From contig JAKADC010000007.1 of the NCBI GenBank assembly GCA_021820845.1, forward strand, positions 1-64,000: a DNA stretch of 64,000 nucleotides, given 5' to 3'. Below the pieces are notes generated by a model that was not told where the DNA came from, searched no databases, and worked only from the letters and a program-made list of their open reading frames with translations. The translations under genes were made by a program, and so were the position numbers. The DNA is from Pseudomonadota bacterium. GTDB taxonomy: Bacteria; Pseudomonadota; Gammaproteobacteria; Burkholderiales; Thiobacillaceae. Positions 39,210 through 48,489 of the stretch are shown here, piece after piece (positions within the stretch are counted from its first letter, which is position 1; each line of letters begins with the position of its first letter).

Positions 39210-41468
39210 ATGAACGCATTGCCCAAAGTAAACGTCCGCAGCATGGCCCGGAAAATGACCCGTCAATTGCTCGGGATCGTCCTATTCACAGGTTTGGTGC
39301 TGCCGTTCGCCGCGCGCGCCGCCGACGCGCCGCCGACCGGCAATGCGGTGCAAAGCGTCGAAACCACGACGCTGCCCGGCGGCAAGGTCGTCGTGCGCGT
39401 CAACCTCAAGAAAGCACTCGCTGCCACGCCGGCCGGGTTTACCGTCGGCAACCCGCCGCGCATCGCGCTCGACCTGCCCGACACCGGCAACGCGCTGGGC
39501 CGCAACACGGTCGACGCGAACGTCGGTCCGCTGTCGAGCGTGAACGTCGTGCAGGCCGGCACCCGCACCCGCCTTGTGCTGAACCTGAACCGGTCGGTGG
39601 AATACGACGCCAGCATCGACGGCAAGTCGCTGCTGATCGCCCTCGGCGACGGGGGAACCGCCGCGGCGCCGGTGAACGTCAATCCGCGTTTCGCCGAGGC
39701 AACGCCCGGGACCGCTCGCCACTCGATCCGTGATGTCGACTTCAGGCGCGGCGGGGCGGGCGAGGCGCGTATCGCGACGACGCTGTCGGACGCGCAGGCC
39801 GGCATCAATATCCGCCAGCAGTCCGACGGTGTGGTCGTCGACTTCATCGGCACCGAACTGCCCAAGGCCTTGCAGCGCCGCCTGGATGTCGCCGATTTCG
39901 GCACGCCGGTGCAAACCGTCGAGACCTATACGCTCGGCGACAACACCCGCATGGTGATCAAGCCCAAGGGCAGCTGGGAGTATTCCGCTTACCAGGCCGA
40001 CAACAGGTTCATCGTCGAGGTCAAGCAGAGCGACGACACTCAGAAGAAAACCGCCGACGGCAAGGTGAAGTACACCGGCGAGAAACTGTCGCTCAATTTC
40101 CAGAACGTCGAGGTGCGCTCGGTGCTGCAGGTCATCGCCGATTTCACCGGGCTCAACATCGTCGCCAGCGACACGGTCACCGGCAGCCTCACCCTGCGCC
40201 TGAAGGACGTCCCGTGGGACCAGGCGCTCGACCTGATCCTGCAGACCAAGGGTCTCGACAAGCGCCAGAACGGCAATGTCATCTGGATCGCCCCCAAGGA
40301 CGAGCTGATGGCGAAGGAGAAGCAGGAGTTCGAGGCCAAGAATGCCGTGGAGGACCTGGAGCCCCTGACCACCGAGTACATCCAGCTCAACTACATGCGC
40401 GCAGATGAAGCGAAAGCCATGCTGTACGGCACAACCGGAACCGCCCGCAACGCCGCGGCCGGTGAAGCGGTGAACTGTTCGGCGCAGGCGCAGGGCCTCG
40501 TCGGTACGGCCGCGCAGGCCATGCAGACCACGCAGCCGGGCCAGGGCCAGGGCGCCAACGACCAGAAGATCCTCACCAAGCGAGGCCGCGCGACGTACGA
40601 ACTGAAGACCAATACGCTCATCATCACCGACACGCCGCGCAAGATTCAGGAGATTCGCGAACTGCTCGCCCGCCTCGACGTGCCGGCGCGTCAGGTCATG
40701 ATCGAGGCGCGCGTTGTCGTGGCCACCGATGGCTGGAGCCGCGACCTCGGTGCGCGCCTGGGCTTCCAGGCCATCAACAACGTCGGCCGAATCGGCGGCG
40801 ACGCGCATCAGATCGGCGGAAACGTCGCCACGACGCCTGCGACGATACCGACTGCCAACTTCCCTGCCTCGGGCACCGGACAGGCCTTGCCGAGCGTGAC
40901 GGGTGCAGGCAATCTGGCGCTGTCCCTGTTGAACCTCGCCAACGGCAACCTGCTGAGCCTGGAGCTGCGCGCGCTGGAAGCCGACAACCGCGGCAAGGTG
41001 ATTTCCAATCCGCGCGTGATGACGTCGAACCAGAAGCCTGCGGTGATCCTCAACGGCACGCAGATTCCGTACATCACGCCGGGAACGGCCAACAACCCCG
41101 CGACGGTCACCTTCAAGGACGCCTTCCTGTGCCTGCTGGTCGATCCGCAGATTCTCAACAACGACTCGATCGTCCTCACCGTCGAGGTGCAGAAGGACGC
41201 GGTGAACGAGTTGGCGGCGGTCCAGGGGAATCCGGCGATCAACACGAAGCGCATCAAGACCCAGGTGCGCGTGAACAACGGCGAAACGCTGGTCTTGGGC
41301 GGCATCTTCGACGGCGACGAGAGCACCAACGTGAACAAGGTGCCGCTGCTGGGCGACGTGCCGGTATTCGGAAACCTGTTCAAGACCACCACCCGGTCGA
41401 ACAGCAAGACCGAACTTATCATCTTCATCACGCCGCGTATCATCGATGATCGTCTGACGTTGCGTTGA
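39210..41468 (+). CDS. pilQ: Type IV pilus secretin PilQ
   Basis: 752 residues with a signal peptide (LLGIVLFTGLVLPFAARA). Two AMIN domains (about 40-290) are followed by a secretin N0/STN domain (LSLNFQNVEVRSVLQVIADFTG), an N1 domain (TEYIQLNYMRADEAKAML), and the outer-membrane secretin core (VISNPRVMTSNQKPAVILNGT to VPLLGDVPVFGNLFK). It forms the gated outer-membrane pore for pili. It starts 30 bases after pilP and ends at a strong terminator. Confidence 0.97.
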   Translation: MNALPKVNVRSMARKMTRQLLGIVLFTGLVLPFAARAADAPPTGNAVQSVETTTLPGGKVVVRVNLKKALAATPAGFTVGNPPRIALDLPDTGNALGRNTVDANVGPLSSVNVVQAGTRTRLVLNLNRSVEYDASIDGKSLLIALGDGGTAAAPVNVNPRFAEATPGTARHSIRDVDFRRGGAGEARIATTLSDAQAGINIRQQSDGVVVDFIGTELPKALQRRLDVADFGTPVQTVETYTLGDNTRMVIKPKGSWEYSAYQADNRFIVEVKQSDDTQKKTADGKVKYTGEKLSLNFQNVEVRSVLQVIADFTGLNIVASDTVTGSLTLRLKDVPWDQALDLILQTKGLDKRQNGNVIWIAPKDELMAKEKQEFEAKNAVEDLEPLTTEYIQLNYMRADEAKAMLYGTTGTARNAAAGEAVNCSAQAQGLVGTAAQAMQTTQPGQGQGANDQKILTKRGRATYELKTNTLIITDTPRKIQEIRELLARLDVPARQVMIEARVVVATDGWSRDLGARLGFQAINNVGRIGGDAHQIGGNVATTPATIPTANFPASGTGQALPSVTGAGNLALSLLNLANGNLLSLELRALEADNRGKVISNPRVMTSNQKPAVILNGTQIPYITPGTANNPATVTFKDAFLCLLVDPQILNNDSIVLTVEVQKDAVNELAAVQGNPAINTKRIKTQVRVNNGETLVLGGIFDGDESTNVNKVPLLGDVPVFGNLFKTTTRSNSKTELIIFITPRIIDDRLTLR

Positions 41469-41485
41469 TCGCGGCAAGCCGTACA

Positions 41486-41514
41486 AAAGCGCGGGCGTGT
41501 CCCGCGCTTTTTTT
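41486..41514 (+). terminator. Rho-independent terminator after pilQ
   Basis: AAAGCGCGGG (41486-41495) pairs perfectly with CCCGCGCTTT (41501-41510) around CGTGT. The downstream T-run reaches 41514 (seven T in total). It separates the pil operon from aroK. Confidence 0.9.
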
Positions 41515-41569
41515 GGGCGTTTTTCCTTCCGCGTCGCCTTCCGCACCGCGTCCGGCAGTTGGGCTCCAT

Positions 41570-41575
41570 TAGAAT
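41570..41575 (+). promoter_or_regulatory. -10 box giving a probable leaderless aroK mRNA
   Basis: TAGAAT ends six bases before the aroK ATG at 41582, and no Shine-Dalgarno sequence is present in between (GGCGCC). Transcription would start at or within a base or two of the ATG. The -35 region is poor (GCGTCC-like), so this rests on spacing. Confidence 0.45.
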
Positions 41576-41581
41576 GGCGCC

Positions 41582-42133
41582 ATGAGCAAGCGAGACAATC
41601 TCTACCTCGTGGGACTGATGGGCGCCGGCAAGACGACGGTCGGCCGCTTGTTGTCGAAGCATTACGGCTGCACCTTCTACGACTCCGACCATGAGATCGA
41701 GGCGCGCACCGGCGTGAAGATTCCGGTCATCTTCGAGATCGAAGGCGAGGCGGGCTTTCGCAGGCGCGAGGAGGCGATGATCGCCGAGCTGACGGCCTTG
41801 TCCGGCATCGTGCTGGCGACCGGCGGAGGCGCGGTCCTGTCGGCGGCCAGTCGCGACAAGCTGAAGGAAAATGGCCTCGTGATTTACCTGCGCGGCACTC
41901 CGGAACACCTGTACGAACGCACGCGGCACGATCGCAACCGTCCGCTGCTGCAAACCGAGAACCCGCTCGCCAGGTTGCGGGACCTGTTCAGGCAGCGCGA
42001 CCCGCTGTATCGCGAAGTGGCCGATATCGTCGTGGATACCAGCCGCCAAAGCGTGACGGGAATGGCCCGTGCGCTCTACGGAAAACTCGACCTGCTGAAA
42101 AGCGGCTTGCCCCTGCCCGACGCGGAGGGCTGA
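41582..42133 (+). CDS. aroK: Shikimate kinase
   Basis: 183 residues, typical AroK. Walker A is GLMGAGKTT (11-19). The shikimate-binding DSDHEIE and the GGGAVL loop are present, as is the lid region RTRHDRNRPLLQT. It phosphorylates shikimate in aromatic amino-acid synthesis. In proteobacteria aroK commonly follows pilQ. Here a terminator intervenes, and the gene may be read from its own promoter as a leaderless message. Confidence 0.97.
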   Translation: MSKRDNLYLVGLMGAGKTTVGRLLSKHYGCTFYDSDHEIEARTGVKIPVIFEIEGEAGFRRREEAMIAELTALSGIVLATGGGAVLSAASRDKLKENGLVIYLRGTPEHLYERTRHDRNRPLLQTENPLARLRDLFRQRDPLYREVADIVVDTSRQSVTGMARALYGKLDLLKSGLPLPDAEG

Positions 42134-42214
42134 ATACTTCCTGCACATGCGGCGGCAGGCCTTGCTTGCCGGCGCATTCGCGACGGTCGCAATGGGTCGC
42201 GGCAGCATGCGGGC

Positions 42215-42244
42215 TTGTCATCGCGCCACTTGCGTTCATACAAT
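42215..42244 (+). promoter_or_regulatory. Sigma-70-like promoter ahead of the DHH / APS-kinase genes
   Basis: TTGTCA (42215-42220) and TACAAT (42239-42244) are 18 bases apart. The start of transcription would fall near 42251, about 30 bases before the ATG of the DHH phosphoesterase gene. Confidence 0.55.
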
Positions 42245-42279
42245 GGCCGCACTTCCGCTTTGCCCGACGTCCCCCTGCC

Positions 42280-43236
42280 ATGCCTCTCATTGACGTTTTC
42301 AACGGCGACGCCGATGGTCTTTGCGCGCTCCACCAGTTGCGCCTGGACGACCCCACCGATTCGATACTGGTCACCGGACCCAAGCGCGAGATCGGCCTGC
42401 TGAAGCGGGTCGAGGCTCGCGCGGGCGATCGCGTCACCGTGCTCGACGTCGCGCTGTCGAAGAACCGCGAGGCGCTCGATCGCATTCTCGAAGCCGGGGC
42501 GCACGTGCGCTACTTCGATCATCACCAGCCCGGCGACATTCCCGAGCATCCGCGTTTCGAGCCGCATATCGACACCGATGCCAATGTCTGCACCAGCCTT
42601 CTGGTGAACCGGTATCTGCAGGGCAGGCACCTGCCGTGGGCCGTCGCTGCGGCGTTTGGCGACAATCTCGCGGATGCGGCGCGGCAGGCCGCGATTTCGC
42701 TGAACCTGACGCCCGACCGGTTGGCGCAGTTGCAGTCACTCGGCGAGTGCCTCAATTACAATGGCTACGGCGAAACGCTCGACGACCTGTTCTACGATCC
42801 TGCCGAGCTGTATCGCCAAGTCCGCCCGTTTGCCGATCCGTTCGCTTTCATCGCGGAGTCGTCCGCCTACCGAACGCTTCTCGCCGGATACCAGGAAGAC
42901 ATGGCTCGCGCCCTGGCCGTCGACGCCGTCGATGCGCGTGCCGCCGGACGCATCTTCATGCTGCCCGCCGAGAAATGGGCACGGCGCATCTCCGGCGTGT
43001 TCGGCAACCGGCTGGCGGTCGAGTCGCCCGCCCAGGCCCATGCGGTGCTTACCGCCAGGCCGGACGGCGGTTACGTCGTCAGCGTGCGCGCGCCGTTGCA
43101 GACCAAATCCGGTGCGGACGAACTGTGCAGCCAGTTCGACACCGGCGGCGGGCGCAAGGGGGCGGCCGGCATCAATCATTTGCCCGAGTCGGAAGCCGGG
43201 CGGTTCATCGCGCGCTTCTTCGAAGTTTTCAATTAA
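42280..43236 (+). CDS. DHH-family phosphoesterase
   Basis: 318 residues from the ATG at 42280. Metal-binding motifs are NGDADG (8-13) and DHH at 80-82 (YFDHHQPGD). The C-terminal DHHA1-type substrate loop reads TGGGRKGAAGI (288-298). The family splits phosphodiesters or phosphomonoesters; members include RecJ and the NrnA enzymes that degrade nanoRNA and pAp. It lies 21 bases upstream of a gene with an APS-kinase domain, whose product PAPS yields pAp when used. A pAp phosphatase role fits but is inference. It has no ribosome site of note. Confidence 0.85.
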   Translation: MPLIDVFNGDADGLCALHQLRLDDPTDSILVTGPKREIGLLKRVEARAGDRVTVLDVALSKNREALDRILEAGAHVRYFDHHQPGDIPEHPRFEPHIDTDANVCTSLLVNRYLQGRHLPWAVAAAFGDNLADAARQAAISLNLTPDRLAQLQSLGECLNYNGYGETLDDLFYDPAELYRQVRPFADPFAFIAESSAYRTLLAGYQEDMARALAVDAVDARAAGRIFMLPAEKWARRISGVFGNRLAVESPAQAHAVLTARPDGGYVVSVRAPLQTKSGADELCSQFDTGGGRKGAAGINHLPESEAGRFIARFFEVFN

Positions 43237-43257
43237 TCCCGCCTTTCCTGGAGCAAT

Positions 43258-44889
43258 ATGGTGAATCAACTGATCGCGCCCTACGGCGGCTGCCTCGTCA
43301 ACCTGATCGATCCCGAGAAAGGCGCCGCGCTCAAGCGGGAGGCCCTGAGTCTTCCGTCGCTTGACCTCGACTGGCGCCAGCAGTGCGAGCTCGAAATGCT
43401 GATGACCGGCGCGTATTCGCCGCTCGCGGGCTTCATGACGCGGGCGCAATGCGAGCGGATCGAGACCGACCTGCAACTCGAAGACGGCACGTTCTGGCCA
43501 TTGCCCGTCACGCTGACCAGCGGCCAGAAGGTCGCCGCCGAACTCAAATGCGGCGACCGCGTCGCGCTGCGCGACGGCGAAGGCTTCATGCTCGCAGTGC
43601 TGACGGTCAGCGACGTGTGGGAGGACAATGGCGTCCGCCACCTCGGCGGTCCGGTCGAGGGCGTCGCCCTTCCGCCGCATCCGGATTTTGTCAGCCTGCG
43701 CGCGACACCGGCCGAACTGCGCGCGCTGTTCGCGCGGCGCGGCTGGCGGCGCGTGATCGCCTGGCAGGCGCGGCAGCCGATGCACCGGGCGCAATTCGAG
43801 TTCTGCCTGAAGAGCGCGATCGAGAACGAAGCCAACCTGCTCCTGCATCCGCAGGTCGGCGGCGACATCACCGACGCGCCGGGCTATTTCGGGCTGGTGC
43901 GAAGCTTTCTCGCCATCCGTGAGCGCTTTCCGGCTGCCACCACGCAGTTGTCGCTCCTGCCGGCCACCCCGAGCGGGGGCAGTGCGCGCGCGCTGCTCCT
44001 GCGCGCCATCGTCGCCCGCAACTACGGCTGCGAACTGCTGATCGCCGGCGGCGAACATCTGCCGGATGGCGACTGCCGGCGCGGCGAAGACCTTGCGCAG
44101 GCCGACGCCGACCTTCCGGTGGCGCAACTGGCGGAGAAAATCGGCGTGCAGTTCATCGCCTACCCGCGCATGGTCTACGTGGAAGACCGGGCCGAGCACC
44201 TGCCCGAGTCCGAGGCGCCTGCCGATGCGCGCCTGCTCACCCTGACCGGCGAGGAATTCCGGCGCCGCATGCAGGCCGGGCTGAAAATACCGGACTGGTA
44301 CAGCTTTCCCGAGGTAATCGCCGAACTGCATCGGCAAAGCCCGCCGCGCGAGCGCCAGGGCTTCACCGTGTTTTTCACCGGCCTCTCCGGCGCAGGAAAA
44401 TCGACGCTCGCGCGCTCGCTCGCAGCACGCTTGATGGAAATGGGCGGGCGCTGCGTCACCCTGCTCGACGGCGACATCGTGCGCCGCCATCTTTCGTCCG
44501 AGCTGGGATTCACCAAGGCCCATCGCGACATCAACGTCCGCCGCATCGGCTTCGTCGCGTCCGAGATCACCAAGAATCGCGGCATCGCGATCTGCGCGCC
44601 GATCGCTCCGTACCGCCAGACCCGCCGCGACGTGCGCAGCATGATCGAAGCGGTCGGCGGCTTCGTCGAAATCCATGTCGCGACGCCGATCGAGACCTGC
44701 GAATCGCGCGACCGCAAGGGTCTGTACGTCAAGGCGCGCGCGGGCCTGATCCCGGAATTCACCGGCGTCTCCGACCCCTACGAAGTACCCGAAAAGCCCG
44801 AGCTGGCGATCGATACGACCAGCCTCGGGATCGAAGAGGCGGTGCAGCAGATCCTGCTCAAGCTCGAGCACGAGGGCTACCTGCGGTAA
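43258..44889 (+). CDS. cysC: Sulfate adenylyltransferase-like / adenylylsulfate kinase fusion
   Basis: 543 residues. Residues 1-365 have the ATP-sulfurylase fold, and 370-543 are a complete APS kinase: P-loop GLSGAGKST (375-383), DGDIVRRHL, GFTKAHRDINVRR and IAPYRQTRRDVR. The kinase makes PAPS from APS. The sulfurylase half is unusual. Its HxxH nucleotide site reads QARQPMHRAQ (170-179), with Gln in place of the second His. The usual GRDHAGxG loop reads AGGEHLPDG (263-271). Sulfurylase activity is therefore doubtful. Names in databases will say bifunctional sat/cysC. It is co-transcribed with the DHH gene. Confidence 0.88.
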   Translation: MVNQLIAPYGGCLVNLIDPEKGAALKREALSLPSLDLDWRQQCELEMLMTGAYSPLAGFMTRAQCERIETDLQLEDGTFWPLPVTLTSGQKVAAELKCGDRVALRDGEGFMLAVLTVSDVWEDNGVRHLGGPVEGVALPPHPDFVSLRATPAELRALFARRGWRRVIAWQARQPMHRAQFEFCLKSAIENEANLLLHPQVGGDITDAPGYFGLVRSFLAIRERFPAATTQLSLLPATPSGGSARALLLRAIVARNYGCELLIAGGEHLPDGDCRRGEDLAQADADLPVAQLAEKIGVQFIAYPRMVYVEDRAEHLPESEAPADARLLTLTGEEFRRRMQAGLKIPDWYSFPEVIAELHRQSPPRERQGFTVFFTGLSGAGKSTLARSLAARLMEMGGRCVTLLDGDIVRRHLSSELGFTKAHRDINVRRIGFVASEITKNRGIAICAPIAPYRQTRRDVRSMIEAVGGFVEIHVATPIETCESRDRKGLYVKARAGLIPEFTGVSDPYEVPEKPELAIDTTSLGIEEAVQQILLKLEHEGYLR

Positions 44890-44903
44890 GCGCGGGCGTC
44901 ACC

Positions 44904-46367
44904 TCACGGACGCGATATCCGGCCGGGCAACGCCGTATGGCTGGAATGGTGCCGGCGCGCGCCGAGGAGGTCCGGCCTCAACGAGCCGACGACCATGCCC
45001 GTGATGCTTGCCAGGAATCCCGCGAACTGCGGCGGCAGCAAGGCCGAGCCTTCCGGCAGCCACACTTCCATCGGCAGCCAGACCGCGAGACCCAGGGCGA
45101 TCGAGAGGTAGGCGCCCTGCTTGCACGCACGCCGCCAGTACAGGCCGGCAACGAGCGGAACGAAGGCGACGACGAGGGTGATCTTGTAGGCGTTCTCCAC
45201 CATCTGGTAGATGGTCGCGTTGGAATACAGCGCAAACAGCGTGACGACGGCGGCGAAGCCCACGACCACGAGGCGCATGGTCAGCAGCAGCGTCTTGTCG
45301 TTGTGGTGCGGCAGGTAGGGCTTGAGGATGTTCTCGGAAAACGTCACCGACGGCGCCAGCAGGGTGCCCGACGCCGTGCTCATGATGGCGGACAGCAGCG
45401 CGCCGAAAAACATGATCTGCGCGAACACCGGCATGTGAGTGAGGATCAGCTGCGGCAGGATCATCTGTGAGTCCTTGTCCAGCAGGCCGGATACGAGGCC
45501 GGGGTCGATGAGCGTCGCGGAATAGGCGATCGTCAGCGGCACGAAGGCGAAGACGAAATAAAGGCCGCCGCCCATGACCGAACCGGCCACGGCGATGTTT
45601 TCGCTCTTCGCCGACATGACCCGCTGGAACACGTCCTGCTGGGGAATGGAGCCGAACATCATGGTGACCCAGGCGGCGATGAAGGCGATGATGTCCTTGC
45701 TGTTGGCCTGCGGCCAGAAGCCGAGGCGGCCGTTTTGCGCCGCATGCTGGACCACGTGGCCGAGGCCCCCCGCCATCTCCGAGGCGACGTACAGGATATA
45801 CAGCAGGCCGGCGACGATGATGCTCATCTGCAGGAAATCGGTCAGCGCCACCGACCACATCCCGCCGTAGAGCGTATAGAGCAGGACGATCGCGGCGCCG
45901 ATCAGCGTGCCCTGGGTCTGGGTGATCGCGCCCTGCGACAGGATGTCGAACACCAGGCCGAGAGCCGTCATCTGGGCGGATACCCAGCCGAGGTAGGAAA
46001 TGATGATGGCCACGCCGGTGATGACCTCCACCTTGCGGCCGTAGCGCTTGCGGTAGTAGTCGGCCAGGGTGAGGAGATTCATCCGGTAGAGCTTGCGGGC
46101 AAAAAACAGCCCCACGAGAATCAGGCACATCGACGAGCCGAAGGGGTCGGAGACGATGCCGCGCAGGCCCTCTTTGAGAAAGGTGGCGGGGATGCCCAGC
46201 ACGGTCTCGGAACCGAACCAGGTGGCGAAAACCGTGGCGGTAACGATGTATATGGGCAGATGGCGGCCCGCCACGACGTAATCCCGCGCGCTGTGGACGC
46301 GCGTCGCCGCGTAGATGCCGACGCCGATGGAAACGAAAAGATACAGGATGACGAAACCAACCAGCAC
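44904..46367 (-). CDS. Sodium:solute symporter family (SSF) transporter
   Basis: 487 residues with about 13 membrane helices. It opens with GFVILYLFVSIGVGIYAATRV; AGRHLPIYIVTATVFATWFGSET and SIPQQDVFQRVMSAKSEN are typical SSF segments. The family imports solutes such as proline, pantothenate, acetate or sugars with sodium. The substrate cannot be told. It starts 9 bases after the ubiB stop and so is probably translated from the ubiE-ubiJ-ubiB message, an odd partner. It converges on the APS-kinase gene with a 14-base gap. Confidence 0.9.
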   Translation of the reverse strand: MLVGFVILYLFVSIGVGIYAATRVHSARDYVVAGRHLPIYIVTATVFATWFGSETVLGIPATFLKEGLRGIVSDPFGSSMCLILVGLFFARKLYRMNLLTLADYYRKRYGRKVEVITGVAIIISYLGWVSAQMTALGLVFDILSQGAITQTQGTLIGAAIVLLYTLYGGMWSVALTDFLQMSIIVAGLLYILYVASEMAGGLGHVVQHAAQNGRLGFWPQANSKDIIAFIAAWVTMMFGSIPQQDVFQRVMSAKSENIAVAGSVMGGGLYFVFAFVPLTIAYSATLIDPGLVSGLLDKDSQMILPQLILTHMPVFAQIMFFGALLSAIMSTASGTLLAPSVTFSENILKPYLPHHNDKTLLLTMRLVVVGFAAVVTLFALYSNATIYQMVENAYKITLVVAFVPLVAGLYWRRACKQGAYLSIALGLAVWLPMEVWLPEGSALLPPQFAGFLASITGMVVGSLRPDLLGARRHHSSHTALPGRISRP

Positions 46368-46376
46368 GGCGTGCTC

Positions 46377-47903
46377 CTAGCGAAAAATCAGGATGATCGT
46401 TCCCGCCGCGAGGATGGCCAGCAATCCGCTCGCCAGCCTGAGCCAGCGGTTTCGCGTGCGCTGTTCCCGCAGCATGAGCGCGAGGGCGGCTTCCACCCCG
46501 AGCAGGCGATTCTCGCGGAGCGCCTGGTGCGCCAGACGCGGCAGTTGCGGGAGCAGCGCCGCCCAGGTCGGCGCTTCCGTCTTCAGATTGTTGACGAGCG
46601 CGCGCCAGCCGACCTGCTCGTTCATCCAGCGCTCGAGGAAGGGCTTGGCGGTTTTCCACAGATCGAGGTCGGGGTCGAGCTGGCGGCCGATGCCTTCGAT
46701 ATTGAGCAGCGTCTTTTGCAGCAACACGAGCTGCGGCTGGATTTCGACATTGAAGCGGCGCGAGGCCTGGAAGAGCTGCAGCAGCACGCGCCCGAAGGAG
46801 ATGTCCTTCAGCGGGCGGTCGAACACCGGCTCGCACACGGCGCGCACCGCGGCCTCGAGTTCGTCGACGCGGGTATCCGGCGGCACCCAGCCGGATTCGA
46901 GATGCGCGAGCGCCACGCCTTTGTAATCGCGGCGGAAGAAGGCCAGAAAGTTGCGCGCGAGGTATTGCTTGTCGACCTCGGTCAGCGTGCCCATGATGCC
47001 GAAGTCGAGCGCGATGTATTGCGCGGATCCCGGACGCACGAGAATGTTGCCGGGATGCATGTCGGCGTGGAAGAACCCGTCGCGGAAAACCTGGGTGAAG
47101 AAGATCTCCACGCCGGTGGCGGCAAGCTTCGGGATGTCGATGCCGGATTCGCGCAGGCGCGCCGTCTGGCTCACCGGGATGCCCTCCATGCGGTCCATCA
47201 CCATCACGTCGCGGCCGCAGTAATCCCAGTACACACTCGGCACGAGAAGCAGCGGCGAACCCCTGAAATTGCGCCGCAGCTGCGAGCAATTGGCGGCCTC
47301 GCGCATCAGGTCGAGTTCGTCGCCGAGGTGCTTTTCGAACTCCGCCACGACTTCGCGCGGGCGCAGACGCCTGCCGTCGGCGAAGAGTTTTTCCACCAGG
47401 CTGGCGGCGGCATACAAAAGCGACACGTCATGGGCGATGACCGGGGCGATGCCGGGGCGCAGCACTTTCACCGCCACCGCGGTGCCATCGTGCAGGCGGG
47501 CGAAATGCACCTGCGCTACCGATGCCGAGGCGATCGGCACCGTGTCGAATTCGGCGAACACCTCGGCCAGCGGCCTTCCGTAGGCCGCCTCCAGCACGGC
47601 GACGGCCTGCTCGGAGGGAAACGGCGGCACCCGGTCCTGCAACTGCGCGAGTTCATCGGCGATGTCGAGCGGAACCAGGTCGCGCCGCGTGGAAAGCATC
47701 TGGCCGAACTTGACGAAGATCGGGCCCAGCGCCTCCAGCGCGAGCCGCAGGCGAATGCCGCGCGGCTGGCCGAGGGGCCGCCAGAAGAGCAAAGCGCGGA
47801 CGAGCCAGCGCAGCGGCCGCACGCGTTCGTGCCCGAGGAAGAATTCTTCCAGCCCGTACCGCAGGCCGACGGAGAGAATGCGGGCGAGGCGCAGCAGCTT
47901 CAT
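46377..47903 (-). CDS. ubiB: Ubiquinone biosynthesis protein UbiB (atypical kinase/ATPase)
   Basis: 508 residues from the ATG at 47903. The KxGQ motif ([13 protein letters not shown]) near 70, the Ala-rich loop ([10 protein letters not shown]), the ExD region (DELDLMREA), and the [11 protein letters not shown] catalytic loop with the LDFGIMG metal motif are all seen. Two membrane helices close the protein. UbiB supports assembly or lipid extraction in ubiquinone synthesis. Start overlaps the ubiJ stop (ATGA). Confidence 0.97.
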   Translation of the reverse strand: MKLLRLARILSVGLRYGLEEFFLGHERVRPLRWLVRALLFWRPLGQPRGIRLRLALEALGPIFVKFGQMLSTRRDLVPLDIADELAQLQDRVPPFPSEQAVAVLEAAYGRPLAEVFAEFDTVPIASASVAQVHFARLHDGTAVAVKVLRPGIAPVIAHDVSLLYAAASLVEKLFADGRRLRPREVVAEFEKHLGDELDLMREAANCSQLRRNFRGSPLLLVPSVYWDYCGRDVMVMDRMEGIPVSQTARLRESGIDIPKLAATGVEIFFTQVFRDGFFHADMHPGNILVRPGSAQYIALDFGIMGTLTEVDKQYLARNFLAFFRRDYKGVALAHLESGWVPPDTRVDELEAAVRAVCEPVFDRPLKDISFGRVLLQLFQASRRFNVEIQPQLVLLQKTLLNIEGIGRQLDPDLDLWKTAKPFLERWMNEQVGWRALVNNLKTEAPTWAALLPQLPRLAHQALRENRLLGVEAALALMLREQRTRNRWLRLASGLLAILAAGTIILIFR

Positions 47904-48487
47904 GCCGCGGCGGGCTCCAGGCGCCTGAGGCGGGCTTCCAGCCGGGCAACGCCGTCGGCGAGGGCATCGACGTCCTGGTTGAAACGCGTGACATCGACCG
48001 GACGCGCCATCAGTTCCGCCTCCTCGAACACGTATTCGCCGGCGTTGTGTCCCAACGCCGACAAGGCGTGGGCGAGGCCGGCGAGCGCGTCGCGCCCGAA
48101 CGCATGCAGGCGATGCGCCGCGACGTCGCCGACGAGCGGGGCGAGGTCGGCTTCGACGTCCCATTCCAGTTGCGCGAACACGCGGTCGAGTGTGCCCAGC
48201 AGCGCGGGGTCGCCGTGGTAGTCGGCGAGGCGCAGGGCGTCGCGGCCGAAGAACGGCAGGCGGGCGACGAGCGCCGGCGTGGGGCGAATCACGGCGTCGG
48301 GGCTGTCGACCGCCGCCTCGGAAAAACAGCCGTCGTCGGCGATTCGGAAATCGAGTTGCTCGATCACGAGGTCGAAGCGGACGGTCGCGCCCGCGTGCCG
48401 GGCCAGCGTCTCCGCCGTGCCGGGCGACTGGCGCAGCAGGTGGTTGAGGCTGCGCTCAAGAAGGCTCGCCGCGGTCGAACCCGGCAC
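47900..48487 (-). CDS. ubiJ: Ubiquinone biosynthesis accessory factor UbiJ (SCP2 domain)
   Basis: 195 residues from a GTG at 48487, two bases after the ubiE stop. The N-terminal SCP2-like lipid-binding domain spans about 1-110 ([36 protein letters not shown]). A C-terminal helix with heptads ([19 protein letters not shown]) follows. UbiJ scaffolds the soluble Ubi complex with UbiK. The upstream frame remains open but lies inside ubiE. Confidence 0.9.
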   Translation of the reverse strand: MPGSTAASLLERSLNHLLRQSPGTAETLARHAGATVRFDLVIEQLDFRIADDGCFSEAAVDSPDAVIRPTPALVARLPFFGRDALRLADYHGDPALLGTLDRVFAQLEWDVEADLAPLVGDVAAHRLHAFGRDALAGLAHALSALGHNAGEYVFEEAELMARPVDVTRFNQDVDALADGVARLEARLRRLEPAAA

Positions 48488-48489
48488 GA

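Noticed and set aside
42736-44871. 711-codon open frame on the minus strand
   Set aside because: Antisense to the clear sulfurylase-like/APS-kinase gene; no family motifs or ribosome site.
45735-48221. 828-codon open frame on the plus strand
   Set aside because: Runs opposite to the symporter and ubiB, which carry unmistakable family motifs.
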